A DNA stretch of 26,941 nt from Candidatus Bathyarchaeota archaeon (GTDB lineage: Archaea > Thermoproteota > Bathyarchaeia > Bathyarchaeales > DTEX01), in the NCBI GenBank assembly GCA_003601725.1, contig PIYJ01000004.1, forward strand, positions 1 through 26,941. The letters are read 5' to 3'. How positions within the stretch are numbered: the first letter of the stretch is position 1; every line of letters begins with the position of its first letter. The notes beneath the pieces are model-generated. The model saw nothing but the letters and a program-made list of their open reading frames with translations, had not been told where the DNA came from and ran no database searches. The translations under genes were made by a program, and so were the position numbers. Positions 15,615 through 22,893 of the stretch are shown one piece after another.

Positions 15615-16202
15615 CTATGGACGTTTCTCCTGTAGAACCTCGTTGATGAACCTTTCGACGAGCTTCGGGTCCATCCCCCCGGCGATAAGTTTTTCTCGAA
15701 CATCTTCTTTCCGATGTTTCCTCATCAGATTTCTAACAGTCTCTTTCCTTTCCCACGGGAAGACAATCCATCTTTTCGTCTCTTTCTCATAATAATCGGG
15801 AACAACTATGCTCCACGGCTTATAATATATCGTGGCGATTTTCACTTCCTCTGCGCCCCTGTCAAACAGATGCTCCTTCACGAGCTTCAATGTCTTCCCC
15901 GTATCCGCAACGTCATCCAGTATCAGAATCTTCTTCCCTTTAACAGGCGCCGTTACCGACTGTGTTAATACCGGTTTATTCTTGGTCTCAGCGACATCCA
16001 CATAAAATTCCACAGAGATATTCGCTAATTTAGGGTTTCCTAAAAGATCAGACATCACCCTTGCCGGAGGCCATCCTCCCCTGCATACCCCGATGATCAG
16101 GTCTGGATGGAAATCGTCTCTTTGTATCTTCTCCGCTAATCTCAGCAGCATCTCATATATCTCGTCCCACGTTGGAACCTCAAACTCCACATCTAAACTC
16201 AA
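15615..16202 (-). CDS. Phosphoribosyltransferase (purine-type, COG2236-like)
   Basis: This 195-residue type I phosphoribosyltransferase has the PRPP-binding loop KILILDDVADTGKTL (about 91-105) and the PPi-loop segment IIGVCRGGWPPARVMSDLLG (36-55). Such archaeal proteins are annotated as xanthine/hypoxanthine/guanine phosphoribosyltransferases, which convert a free base plus PRPP to a nucleotide. The base is not fixed by sequence alone. The C-terminal tail (about 150-195, KETVRNLMRKHRKEDVREKLIAGGMDPKLVE) is a helical extension past the core. The start is TTG at 16202 after GAGGATGTGA. Adenine deaminase is encoded about 1.1 kb away on the other strand and would supply hypoxanthine, so both could serve purine salvage. 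Confidence 0.85.
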   Translation of the reverse strand: MSLDVEFEVPTWDEIYEMLLRLAEKIQRDDFHPDLIIGVCRGGWPPARVMSDLLGNPKLANISVEFYVDVAETKNKPVLTQSVTAPVKGKKILILDDVADTGKTLKLVKEHLFDRGAEEVKIATIYYKPWSIVVPDYYEKETKRWIVFPWERKETVRNLMRKHRKEDVREKLIAGGMDPKLVERFINEVLQEKRP

Positions 16203-16347
16203 GGGTCACATCCTCAAACAAGATACTCCGTCGGGAAATATTAGGATTTAATTGTTTTTCCTTCAACATTTGATGCTGATAATTCCCGTTTTATATCGCT
16301 TGTATTCAGAGATTCTCCGTCGAAATCTTTACATCTCTTCTTTTTAA

Positions 16348-16779
16348 TCATTTTTCGTAGTCCTTCAAATGTAAAGTCGGAACCTCTTTGCTGGCTTTTT
16401 CATATAAGACATCATCAGCTGTGAGCAGAGCTGCGCCAATCTTCTTCGAGGATCTTACATAAATACTGTCATAATATGTTACGTCGTTCTTTACGCTCCA
16501 CCTTAGAACTTCTCTATGTTCTTCCCTGTCCAGCTTGATGGAGTCTATCTTAAGCTGCAAAAAGTACAGGAGCTTCTCCTCAGCTTCATGAAGACTTATT
16601 AACCGTTGCTTAACAGCTTTCCATAAAGTGTTCCCCACTTCGTAAACTACGAGTTTAGGCGCCGTCAAATCGAAGGCTCCCCTTAGAAAGCCTTCCAGAA
16701 CCAATCCTGCTTTATCCGATAGATCCTCAACCAATAGAAACCTAGATGCGACGGAGGCATCTATCACGTAAACCGTCAA
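16348..16779 (-). CDS. vapC: PIN-domain ribonuclease toxin (VapC family)
   Basis: This 143-residue PIN protein starts VYVIDASVASRFLL (metal-binding D7), with E47 in VVYEVGNTLW, the third acidic position in TYYDSIYVRSSKKIG (about 100) and the last in LLTADDVLYEKA (about 119-120). This is the common archaeal VapC pattern for site-specific RNA cleavage. The start is TTG at 16779, sharing four bases with the antitoxin stop (TTGA), so translation is coupled. It is the second toxin of the window. Its antitoxin is a ribbon-helix-helix protein rather than AbrB, so the two pairs are not recent duplicates. Confidence 0.9.
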   Translation of the reverse strand: MTVYVIDASVASRFLLVEDLSDKAGLVLEGFLRGAFDLTAPKLVVYEVGNTLWKAVKQRLISLHEAEEKLLYFLQLKIDSIKLDREEHREVLRWSVKNDVTYYDSIYVRSSKKIGAALLTADDVLYEKASKEVPTLHLKDYEK

Positions 16780-17012
16780 TGACCTTCCCTCATCTCTCTT
16801 ATAGTTTTGTTTATGAAACCATTTGGAACAACATGTTTCCTCGCTTTTATGTCTTCCAGAAGCTTTTCAGCCGCCCTTTTCCTCTCCTCAAGCTCAATCC
16901 TCCGCCTAATCGCTTCTCTAATATACTCGGACCAATTAATCTTGACGTGGCTCATCTTCTTTTTTAATTCTTCATTAACCTTAACTGTAACGGTACCCAA
17001 TAGCATCACCAT
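16776..17012 (-). CDS. vapB: Ribbon-helix-helix antitoxin (VapB family)
   Basis: This antitoxin is up to 78 residues. GTVTVKVNEELKKKM (about 6-20) supplies the DNA-contacting strand, followed by NWSEYIREAIRRRIELEERKR, the two helices of an RHH domain. The basic/acidic tail (FINKTIREMREGH) would bind the toxin. ATG at 17012 and ATG at 17006 are both possible starts. The TATA box (17029-17040) is about 28 bases before the first, so the transcript is probably leaderless. A perfect inverted repeat flanks that TATA box and is a likely autoregulatory operator. It overlaps vapC by four bases. Confidence 0.87.
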   Translation of the reverse strand: MVMLLGTVTVKVNEELKKKMSHVKINWSEYIREAIRRRIELEERKRAAEKLLEDIKARKHVVPNGFINKTIREMREGH

Positions 17013-17013
17013 A

Positions 17014-17047
17014 GGTAATGAAATAAATCTATATATTAAACATTACC
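17014..17047 (-). promoter_or_regulatory. vapBC promoter with a perfect inverted repeat around the TATA box
   Basis: GGTAATG (17014-17020) and its exact complement CATTACC (17041-17047) flank a 20-bp AT-rich core holding the minus-strand TATA box TTTAATATATAG (17029-17040). One arm covers the predicted transcription start, the other lies just upstream of TATA/BRE. The centre-to-centre distance of 27 bp is about 2.5 helical turns. Binding by the RHH antitoxin, alone or with VapC, would block TBP/TFB. The repeat is seen; the binding is inferred. Confidence 0.6.
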
Positions 17048-17338
17048 GCAGCGGATTTGTTCTCCACAATTTTTAACACATGTACAAAGGAAGATGGAAG
17101 ATAACTTTGAAATTATTAGAATTTAATGCGGAGCAATTTACATGCCAATCTTCATGAAGACAAAGACTGGAAGGCCATGAGAGCATACTGAGGAAATATG
17201 AATGTTGAGGCTGGCAAAGAATGAGAAAGATAGCGAGCGAAGTGAATAAGCCCATGAGAGATTATCAGTTTGGTGGCTGGGATAGGGATTTCGCTATAAT
17301 TTTTAACTGGGATGACTATTCTTTTATTGGAGATGCTT
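17048..17338. other. Intergenic region between vapB and ade
   Basis: Together with the operator this makes about 325 bases without an established gene. The adenine deaminase promoter and ribosome site are at its right end (17294-17332). A 43-codon plus-strand frame (ATG 17221 to TGA 17352, start MRKIASEVNKPM, rich in aromatic and acidic residues) runs into the ade gene and lacks a ribosome site. I do not call it a gene. Nothing else was seen. Confidence 0.5.
17294..17332 (+). promoter_or_regulatory. TATA-like box and Shine-Dalgarno of adenine deaminase
   Basis: CTATAATTTTTAAC at 17294-17307 is TATA-like. GGAG at 17329-17332 lies six bases before the ATG at 17339. They argue against the upstream in-frame starts at 17312 and 17333. 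Confidence 0.5.
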
Positions 17339-19060
17339 ATGAGCTCTGGTGATGTTAAGGCGGACCTTCTCATTCATGGTAGTCTCGTCAACGTATATTC
17401 CGGATGCATATCAGAATCCTACATCGGCGTTAAGGATGGAAGAATAATCTACGTGGGTAAAAGACCTATAAGCGCCCAGAGAGATCTTGATGTAGGTTCA
17501 AAATTTATTCTCCCCGCCTACATCGATGGCCATGTGCATATTGAAAGCTCCCTTGTCACGCCAAGCCAATTCGCCATGGCAGTGATCCCCAGGGGGACAT
17601 GCTGCGTCGTCGCTGACCCCCATGAAATAGCGAATGTATGTGGTGTTGAAGGAATAAAATTCATGATCGAAGATTCCGCGAGGACCCCGTTAAAGATCTA
17701 TTTTATGATTCCATCATGCGTTCCAGCGACGAATCTCGAGACCTCTGGAGCAAAGATCGGACTCGAAGAGATTGAAGAGCTGAAGCAGATTAAACAGATC
17801 CTCGGATTAGGCGAAGTTATGAACTTTCCAGGCGTAATTAACAGCGAAGAAGAGATCATGGCTAAGATCAAATCTTGCGAAGGAATGGTGATCGATGGGC
17901 ATGCCCCGGGACTCAGAGGGGAAGCGCTCTGCGCATACATTGCCGCTGGAATCATGTCTGATCATGAATCCGTAACCGCTGAGGAGGCGATGGAGAAGCT
18001 CTCCCTAGGAATGTGGGTTATGATCAGAGAAGGATCAACCGCAAAGAACCTCTCAGAACTCTCCAGAATAGTTTCTAAAGGCTGCCCAGAAAGAGTTATG
18101 CTCGTAACGGACGATCGGCATGCTGATGATCTTTTGACTGAGGGACATCTTGATTATGTCCTCAAAAGGGCAGTGGAGGAAGGGATAGATCCAGTTGACG
18201 CTGTAAGGATGGTCACGGTTAAGCCAGCTGAGTATTTCGGTCTCCGCCGTCTCGGAGCGGTATCTCCGGGGAAATCTGCGAATATCGTTATTGTCGATGA
18301 TCTTAAGGAATTCAAGGCTGAAATGGTTCTCATCGACGGGGAGATCGTTGCGAAGAAAGGCGAATATTTAGGCACACTCGGCAAGTCTATCATCAAAAGA
18401 GCAGTGGAAAAAACCGTACATATAGACAAGTTGCTTCCAGAAGATTTCAAAGTATCTTACTGTGGGCCTGAAGATAAACAAGTTGAAGTGATGGTTATTG
18501 AAGTAGTGCCGGATCAAATATTCACTGAGAAGATACAATGCAGACTGCCTGTTGAGAATGGAGAAGTACTTTCAGACCTTGAGAAAGACATCGTGAAGAT
18601 ATGCGTTGTGGAAAGGCATCGCGGGTCGAGGAGGATTGGAAAAGGCTTTGTCAAGGGATTCGGCCTTAAGAAGGGTGCTTTAGCATCCACCGTGGCTCAT
18701 GACTCCCATAACATAGTGGCTATAGGCGTAAGCGAGGATGATATCTGCAGAGCGGTTAACAGAATCGAGGAGATAGACGGCGGATTAGTCGCCGTAAGCG
18801 GAGAGGAGATCAAATGCGAATTGCCTCTTCCCATTGCAGGATTGATGTCTGATAGGGGAATAGGATTCGTCGCTGAAAGGATGGATGAGCTGAATAAATC
18901 GGCATCTGATCTCGGCTGCCATTTGAGAAGCCCATTTATGGCATTGTCATTCTTGGCGCTTCCAGTGATACCGAAATTGAAGATAACTGATTTGGGGCTT
19001 GTTGATGTGGAGAAGATGAAATTGATCGATCTCTTCGTCTCCCCGTTCGATCAAAAATAA
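17339..19060 (+). CDS. ade: Adenine deaminase
   Basis: The enzyme converts adenine to hypoxanthine plus ammonia for purine salvage. It is an amidohydrolase of the Ade family: metal-binding H65-x-H67 in YIDGHVHIESS, the adenine deaminase hallmark VVADPHEIANV (about 90-100), VIDGHAPGLRG, MSDHES and VTDDRHADDL, and a C-terminal half with KGFGLKKGALASTVAHDSHNIVAIG as in bacterial Ade. Length of 573 residues is usual. I choose the ATG at 17339 (MSSGDVKADLL), since GGAG is six bases upstream and the TATA box would place the mRNA start near 17320; a frame open from 17312 would add nine residues. It is cytoplasmic and metal dependent (Fe/Mn in known homologues). Confidence 0.95.
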   Translation: MSSGDVKADLLIHGSLVNVYSGCISESYIGVKDGRIIYVGKRPISAQRDLDVGSKFILPAYIDGHVHIESSLVTPSQFAMAVIPRGTCCVVADPHEIANVCGVEGIKFMIEDSARTPLKIYFMIPSCVPATNLETSGAKIGLEEIEELKQIKQILGLGEVMNFPGVINSEEEIMAKIKSCEGMVIDGHAPGLRGEALCAYIAAGIMSDHESVTAEEAMEKLSLGMWVMIREGSTAKNLSELSRIVSKGCPERVMLVTDDRHADDLLTEGHLDYVLKRAVEEGIDPVDAVRMVTVKPAEYFGLRRLGAVSPGKSANIVIVDDLKEFKAEMVLIDGEIVAKKGEYLGTLGKSIIKRAVEKTVHIDKLLPEDFKVSYCGPEDKQVEVMVIEVVPDQIFTEKIQCRLPVENGEVLSDLEKDIVKICVVERHRGSRRIGKGFVKGFGLKKGALASTVAHDSHNIVAIGVSEDDICRAVNRIEEIDGGLVAVSGEEIKCELPLPIAGLMSDRGIGFVAERMDELNKSASDLGCHLRSPFMALSFLALPVIPKLKITDLGLVDVEKMKLIDLFVSPFDQK

Positions 19061-19134
19061 GACGGAGTTCCATGAAATGCGGAATGTAGGGTTTTTATTG
19101 AGAAGACGATATAGATACTTTGGGGGTAAAGTAT

Positions 19135-19884
19135 TTGAGTGAAAGAGTTAAGATCATTGAACGAATGGAAATCCCGGATGGGTTAAAGATCATCTTTGGT
19201 CTACCCGACGTGGGGCTTGTAGGAGCAATAGCTGCATCTCATTTGATCTCTAAGCTGAAACTTAAAGAAGTGGCATATGTAAAGTCCGACTTGTTGCCGC
19301 CGGTAATCATGCTAGAGAAGGGGCTTCCACGATCGCCTATAAGGATGTTTGGAAACGAAGACCTAATTGTGTTGAACTCAGAGATCGCGATTCCCTCCGC
19401 AGCTGTTTATTCAATAATAGAAAGCGTGGTAGATTGGATATGGAAGAAGAAGGCCGAGTTAGTCTTCACCCTCGGCGGGCTGCCCATTCCAAACCGTCAT
19501 GAGATTGAGAAGCCGAAGGTTTTCGGAGCGGCATCAGATGAGTCTTTACTCAAGATGCTCAATAAAAAAGAAATCCAAGTGATTCAACGCGGATTTCTCG
19601 TTGGGCCTCAAGCTCTCGTCTTAAGTTTCTGTGCTGAAAGGAATATTCCCGCGGTGGCTCTTCTCGCCGAGGCCTTCTATAATTATCCTGATCCTGAAGC
19701 TTCATCCGTGGTCATTCAAGTTCTCAACCGAATGATTGATATGGATATAGACGTCTCTGAGCTTATAGAGAAGGGTGAAGAAGTCCGTTTAGCGATGAGA
19801 GACATGATGAGGAGAACGCAGGCGGAGCTTGCCAGAATGAAGAAGTCCCACGAGTATGACATTCCAGGATACTACATAAAATAG
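19135..19884 (+). CDS. PAC2-family protein (proteasome assembly chaperone-like)
   Basis: This 249-residue protein is of the PAC2/COG2047 group, the archaeal relatives of eukaryotic proteasome assembly chaperones. Their role in archaea is inferred from the fold and from some experiments on homologues. Conserved blocks are IIFGLPDVGLVGAIAASHLI (about 19-38), LVFTLGGLPIPNRH (about 116-129) and FYNYPDPEASSVVIQVLNRM (about 185-204). The C-terminus (from about 215) is a charged helix (GEEVRLAMRDMMRRTQAELARMKK), probably a coiled coil. I choose TTG at 19135, seven bases after GGGGGT; an in-frame TTG at 19120 would add five residues. The Hsp20 gene starts 12 bases beyond its stop codon, so the two form an operon. 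Confidence 0.87.
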   Translation: MSERVKIIERMEIPDGLKIIFGLPDVGLVGAIAASHLISKLKLKEVAYVKSDLLPPVIMLEKGLPRSPIRMFGNEDLIVLNSEIAIPSAAVYSIIESVVDWIWKKKAELVFTLGGLPIPNRHEIEKPKVFGAASDESLLKMLNKKEIQVIQRGFLVGPQALVLSFCAERNIPAVALLAEAFYNYPDPEASSVVIQVLNRMIDMDIDVSELIEKGEEVRLAMRDMMRRTQAELARMKKSHEYDIPGYYIK

Positions 19885-19895
19885 GAGGGGCAGAG

Positions 19896-20333
19896 ATGAG
19901 GAGGAGAAGATCAATCTTTGATATTATGCGTGAACACATGGAGGAACTTGAAGAGATCGCAGAGGAGATGTTTGACCGATTCATGGAGAGGCCAAGCTGG
20001 GATATAACTACGCATTCACTGGAGCCTTTATGCGACGTTTTCGTAAGCTCCGACAGGGTGATCGTGACTGCTGATCTTCCAAAGGTTGATCCTAAAAGCA
20101 TCCGAGTGAACGGAATATCTGACGATCTCATCGAGATCACGGCTAAGATGAGGGTTAAGGTTAATTTTGAAGATTTAGGGGTCACCCATCGAAGAGGCGA
20201 ATTTTCATGCTTCAGCTGTCGAGTTCCGCTCCCCGTCCCTGTGGACACAAGCAGAGCAAGGGCGAGATTCAGAAGGGGAATCTTGGAAATAACGCTTCCT
20301 AGAAAGAGGGGATACGAAATCAAAGTGGAATGA
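19896..20333 (+). CDS. Hsp20/alpha-crystallin family small heat-shock protein
   Basis: This 145-residue ATP-independent holdase binds unfolding proteins. An arginine-rich, then acidic amphipathic N-terminus (1-45, MRRRRSIFDIMREHMEELEEIAEEM) precedes the alpha-crystallin domain (about 46-138): PLCDVFVSSDRVIVTADLP, VKVNFEDLG, and FRRGILEITLP (the consensus A-x-[YF]-x-N-G-x-L-E with RRGILEI). The C-terminus YEIKVE offers an I-x-V pair like the oligomerising I/V-x-I/V motif. GGAGG (19886-19890) gives an excellent ribosome site for ATG 19896. It follows the PAC2 gene after a 12-base gap. A second Hsp20 gene lies 100 bases downstream. Confidence 0.92.
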   Translation: MRRRRSIFDIMREHMEELEEIAEEMFDRFMERPSWDITTHSLEPLCDVFVSSDRVIVTADLPKVDPKSIRVNGISDDLIEITAKMRVKVNFEDLGVTHRRGEFSCFSCRVPLPVPVDTSRARARFRRGILEITLPRKRGYEIKVE

Positions 20334-20387
20334 CGAGCCGTAGATTCTACGAGCATCCTAATGAAATGTGAAGATGAACTATTAGAA

Positions 20388-20429
20388 AGTTTTTATAGCT
20401 CGCCACGACTTTATTAAAATGGGGAGGGA
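20388..20429 (+). promoter_or_regulatory. Promoter and Shine-Dalgarno of the second Hsp20 gene
   Basis: TTTTTATAG (20390-20398) is a TATA-like box, and GGGGAGGGA at 20421-20429 is a strong ribosome site before the TTG at 20436. The second Hsp20 can therefore be expressed independently of the PAC2-Hsp20 operon. Confidence 0.5.
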
Positions 20430-20435
20430 TGTCTT

Positions 20436-21041
20436 TTGCCAGAAGAAGACTGGTGGTCTAGATGGTTTAGGAGGAGAAGATGGCCATTCTTTGGAAGAAG
20501 CCTCTTCGAAGAGATCGACGAAATGTTCAGAGAGATGGAAGAGATGATGCAAAGAGAGTTCGAAGAGATCTCTAGGAGAACGCCTAGCGACCTGATCCGA
20601 GAAAGGAAACTCCCAGACGGCTCAACGGTGCGTGAATGGGGGCCATTCGTCTACGGATACAGCATAACGATCGGTCCGGATGGGAAGCCTCAAATCAGAG
20701 AGTTCGGAAACATAAAGCCAACTCCTGGTCCTGGAAGACCCCGCATCGATATCAGGGAAGAAAGGGAGCCGCTGGTTGATGTCATGGAATCGAATGGGGA
20801 GGTAAAGGTGATCGCTGAGCTTCCAGGCGTGGAGAAGAAGGATATAAAGCTCCATGGAACTGAGACTTCATTGACGATCTCTGTTGATACGCCTCAAAGG
20901 AAATATTACAAGAAAGTAGAGCTTCCAGTCGAGGTTGACCCTAAGAAGGCAAAGTCGTCATACAGGAACGGAGTTCTAGAAGTATCTTTGCCGAAGAAGA
21001 AAGAGAAGAAACCGGAAGGCGAACCCATAAAGATAGAATAG
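20436..21041 (+). CDS. Hsp20 family protein, longer archaeal type
   Basis: This 201-residue small heat-shock protein has a long N-terminal arm. It starts PEEDWWSRWFRRRRWPFF (W/R-rich), followed by an acidic helix (LFEEIDEMFREMEEMMQREFEE), then a VREWGPFVYGYSITIGPDGKP segment (about 65-85) typical of this archaeal subgroup. The alpha-crystallin domain is about 108-190: REPLVDVMESNGEVKVIAELPG, YYKKVELPVEVDPKKAKSSYRNGVLEVSLP. It ends EPIKIE, a clear I-x-I oligomerisation motif. TTG at 20436 follows GGGGAGGGA at good spacing. It differs enough from the first Hsp20 (N-terminus, length) not to be a recent copy; the two may co-assemble. Confidence 0.92.
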   Translation: MPEEDWWSRWFRRRRWPFFGRSLFEEIDEMFREMEEMMQREFEEISRRTPSDLIRERKLPDGSTVREWGPFVYGYSITIGPDGKPQIREFGNIKPTPGPGRPRIDIREEREPLVDVMESNGEVKVIAELPGVEKKDIKLHGTETSLTISVDTPQRKYYKKVELPVEVDPKKAKSSYRNGVLEVSLPKKKEKKPEGEPIKIE

Positions 21042-21048
21042 GCTTTAA

Positions 21049-21086
21049 TTTTTTTATGGAAGTGTTTTCCGTTCTTTTTTGTTTTT
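21049..21086 (+). terminator. T-rich terminator after the Hsp20 genes
   Basis: Several T runs (seven at 21049-21055, then six and five near 21075-21086) follow the stop codon directly, matching intrinsic termination by archaeal RNA polymerase. Confidence 0.55.
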
Positions 21087-21136
21087 CAATTTAAAACTAT
21101 TTGACGAGTTAAATTTATATTTTATTTGTTGAATTA

Positions 21137-21147
21137 TTTTTATAAAT
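21137..21147 (+). promoter_or_regulatory. TATA-like box upstream of the ArsB/NhaD permease
   Basis: TTTTTATAAAT within an AT-rich stretch is a near-consensus archaeal TATA element about 90 bases before the permease start. Confidence 0.4.
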
Positions 21148-21232
21148 TATAACATCTCAATCTTTACATCTTAGTCACGCTGAAAACAGGGAAAGATTCC
21201 TTTGATCACTGAAAGATTCAAGGTGACGGTAA

Positions 21233-22507
21233 ATGCTCAATTCAATAGGCATAATCTATATTGGAATCTATTTACTCACGTTGCTGCTTGCTTCCGCCGA
21301 GCTAACCTCGCTTTCCGTAGCAGCATTAATTGGAGCTTTGTTGTCCACTCTCTTTGGGCTTACCTGTGGGATTTTTACACCTGATGAAGTTATAGGCTTC
21401 ATAGATTTCAGAGTGATCCTTCTGCTTGTCGGCGTAATGATAACATTTGAAGTGGTGGAAAGAAGCGGGCTGTTCCGCGTCTTGGCGCTTTATGCAATAA
21501 AATACTCAAGGGGGGACCCAAGGATATTGTTCTTCTCTATCTGTTTCGTTTCAGCTGCAGTCTCTCTTTTTCTAAGCGACGTTACGGCCATATTGTTGAT
21601 TGCAGCTGCAGCTGGCACGATAGCTCGAATCATGGATTACGACCCAGTGCCCTACTTTGTCTCCGCTGCGATAATGATAAACTTGGGAGGAACAAGTACT
21701 CTAATAGGGTCAACAAGCAACATGATCATAGGCATGGCCTCCGGGCTAAACTTCGTAGATTTCCTGAACTTCTTGGCGCTCTGTGAAATCGCCCTGTGGA
21801 TATTGACTTCTCTGACTTTGTATCTTCTGTATAAGCCGAAGCTCGGAGAGAAGAAGACTCCGCCGACATATGATCCCTGGGGAGAAATCAAAGATAAAAA
21901 AACGGTCTATAAAGCTGGATTCATAATCGTCCTTTTTCTTCTCCTCTTTCTGCTTTATGAAAAATGGAATGTAGGGCCTGAGATCATCGCTTTTCTCTGC
22001 GCTATATTAGCCCTATTGGTGGTTGATGTAGACGCGGGAACGGTCTTCCGACAGATCGATTGGGAAACAATATTTTTTATAGGTGGCTTCTTTATTATAA
22101 TTGGTGGTTTGGAGAAAGCAGGGATTCTGAGATTTCTTTCTAAGGCGGTGTTAAATATGGCGCATGGAAACCAGTTTATAGCCGCCTTATTAACCCTCTG
22201 GTCAAGCGCTCTTTTAAGCGTCTTTGTAAGTAACATCGCAGTTGCATTGACATATACGCCTATAATTGGGATAATGAAAGACCTAAACTTAAATATGAAT
22301 TATCTATGGTCAGCTCTTGTTTTGGGAACAAATCTAGGGGGAGCGGCTACCCCAGTGAGCGGTGCAGTCTGCGTGTTAGCCATAGGTGCATTAAAAGAAG
22401 AGAATGTAAACTTGAGTTTCATGGAGTTCTCAAAGGCAGGTGCCTTGACAACGATCGTTCAGCTCCTTTTCGCATCGCTATACCTGATCCTCAAGTTTGG
22501 TATGTGA
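21233..22507 (+). CDS. ArsB/NhaD (SLC13-like, ion transporter superfamily) membrane permease
   Basis: This 424-residue polytopic protein has about 11 hydrophobic segments and two inverted halves. Typical ion-transporter-superfamily blocks are FLSDVTAILLIAAAA (about 120-134), MINLGGTSTLIGSTSNMIIG (about 148-167), SALLSVFVSNIAVALTYTPIIG (about 325-346) and LGTNLGGAATPVSGAVCV (about 366-383). The paired NxGGTxTxIGxxxN and TNLGGxxTPxG segments form the substrate site in the family. Known members carry arsenite, Na+/H+ or dicarboxylates; no arsenic genes adjoin, so the substrate stays open. ATG at 21233 follows GGTGACGG. A small helical gene starts 11 bases after it. Confidence 0.9.
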   Translation: MLNSIGIIYIGIYLLTLLLASAELTSLSVAALIGALLSTLFGLTCGIFTPDEVIGFIDFRVILLLVGVMITFEVVERSGLFRVLALYAIKYSRGDPRILFFSICFVSAAVSLFLSDVTAILLIAAAAGTIARIMDYDPVPYFVSAAIMINLGGTSTLIGSTSNMIIGMASGLNFVDFLNFLALCEIALWILTSLTLYLLYKPKLGEKKTPPTYDPWGEIKDKKTVYKAGFIIVLFLLLFLLYEKWNVGPEIIAFLCAILALLVVDVDAGTVFRQIDWETIFFIGGFFIIIGGLEKAGILRFLSKAVLNMAHGNQFIAALLTLWSSALLSVFVSNIAVALTYTPIIGIMKDLNLNMNYLWSALVLGTNLGGAATPVSGAVCVLAIGALKEENVNLSFMEFSKAGALTTIVQLLFASLYLILKFGM

Positions 22508-22517
22508 GGGAAAGAAG

Positions 22518-22814
22518 ATGACGGATTTAAAGGAGAGGATCTTAAAGCAGAAGAAGCAATCCATGGAGAGATACAGGGAAGAAAGAGCCGCCTTTGAGAA
22601 GGTGATGGGAACCCCTAAGATAAACGTAAGCGTCGAGCTTCCGAAAGGCTACGAAGCTCAAAGAGAAGAGTTCCTTGATCTCGAAAAAGAAGAGAGCTTC
22701 CTGAAAGACGCAGATAAAGCTCTAGGCAGAATCGTGAAGAAGCATCTCAAGAAAGCTAAGAAACAAGCTGAAAAAGAGAAAAGCGGTAACTCAGAAAAAG
22801 AAGACAAACCATAA
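22518..22814 (+). CDS. Small charged helical protein, function unknown
   Basis: This 98-residue protein has no membrane segment and is mostly charged. Residues 1-30 (MTDLKERILKQKKQSMERYREE) and 50-98 are predicted helical, with a lysine-rich, coiled-coil-like C-terminus. A short non-charged middle (GTPKINVSVELPKGYE, about 31-46) may be a small strand-turn element. ATG at 22518 is preceded by GAGGGAAAGAAG and lies 11 bases after the permease stop, so it is probably co-transcribed with it. An in-frame TTG at 22497 would overlap the permease and is less likely. It could be an accessory subunit of the permease or simply a co-transcribed protein. No family recognised. Confidence 0.7.
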   Translation: MTDLKERILKQKKQSMERYREERAAFEKVMGTPKINVSVELPKGYEAQREEFLDLEKEESFLKDADKALGRIVKKHLKKAKKQAEKEKSGNSEKEDKP

Positions 22815-22893
22815 AAGCCCCAATTTTTCTGCTGAATTAGAGGCTGACGCCGCATACACATAATTATAAAAATCAATAGATCGTATTCAGCAG

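Noticed and set aside
17221..17352. Plus-strand frame of 43 codons (start MRKIASEVNKPM) overlapping the adenine deaminase start
   Set aside because: There is no Shine-Dalgarno, it spans the likely ade promoter, and it overlaps a firmly identified gene. Its aromatic-rich content is odd, but no family is recognised.
19763..20356. Minus-strand frame of 197 codons over the PAC2/Hsp20 junction
   Set aside because: It is antisense to two recognised genes with strong ribosome sites; leucine/serine-rich composition of a shadow frame.
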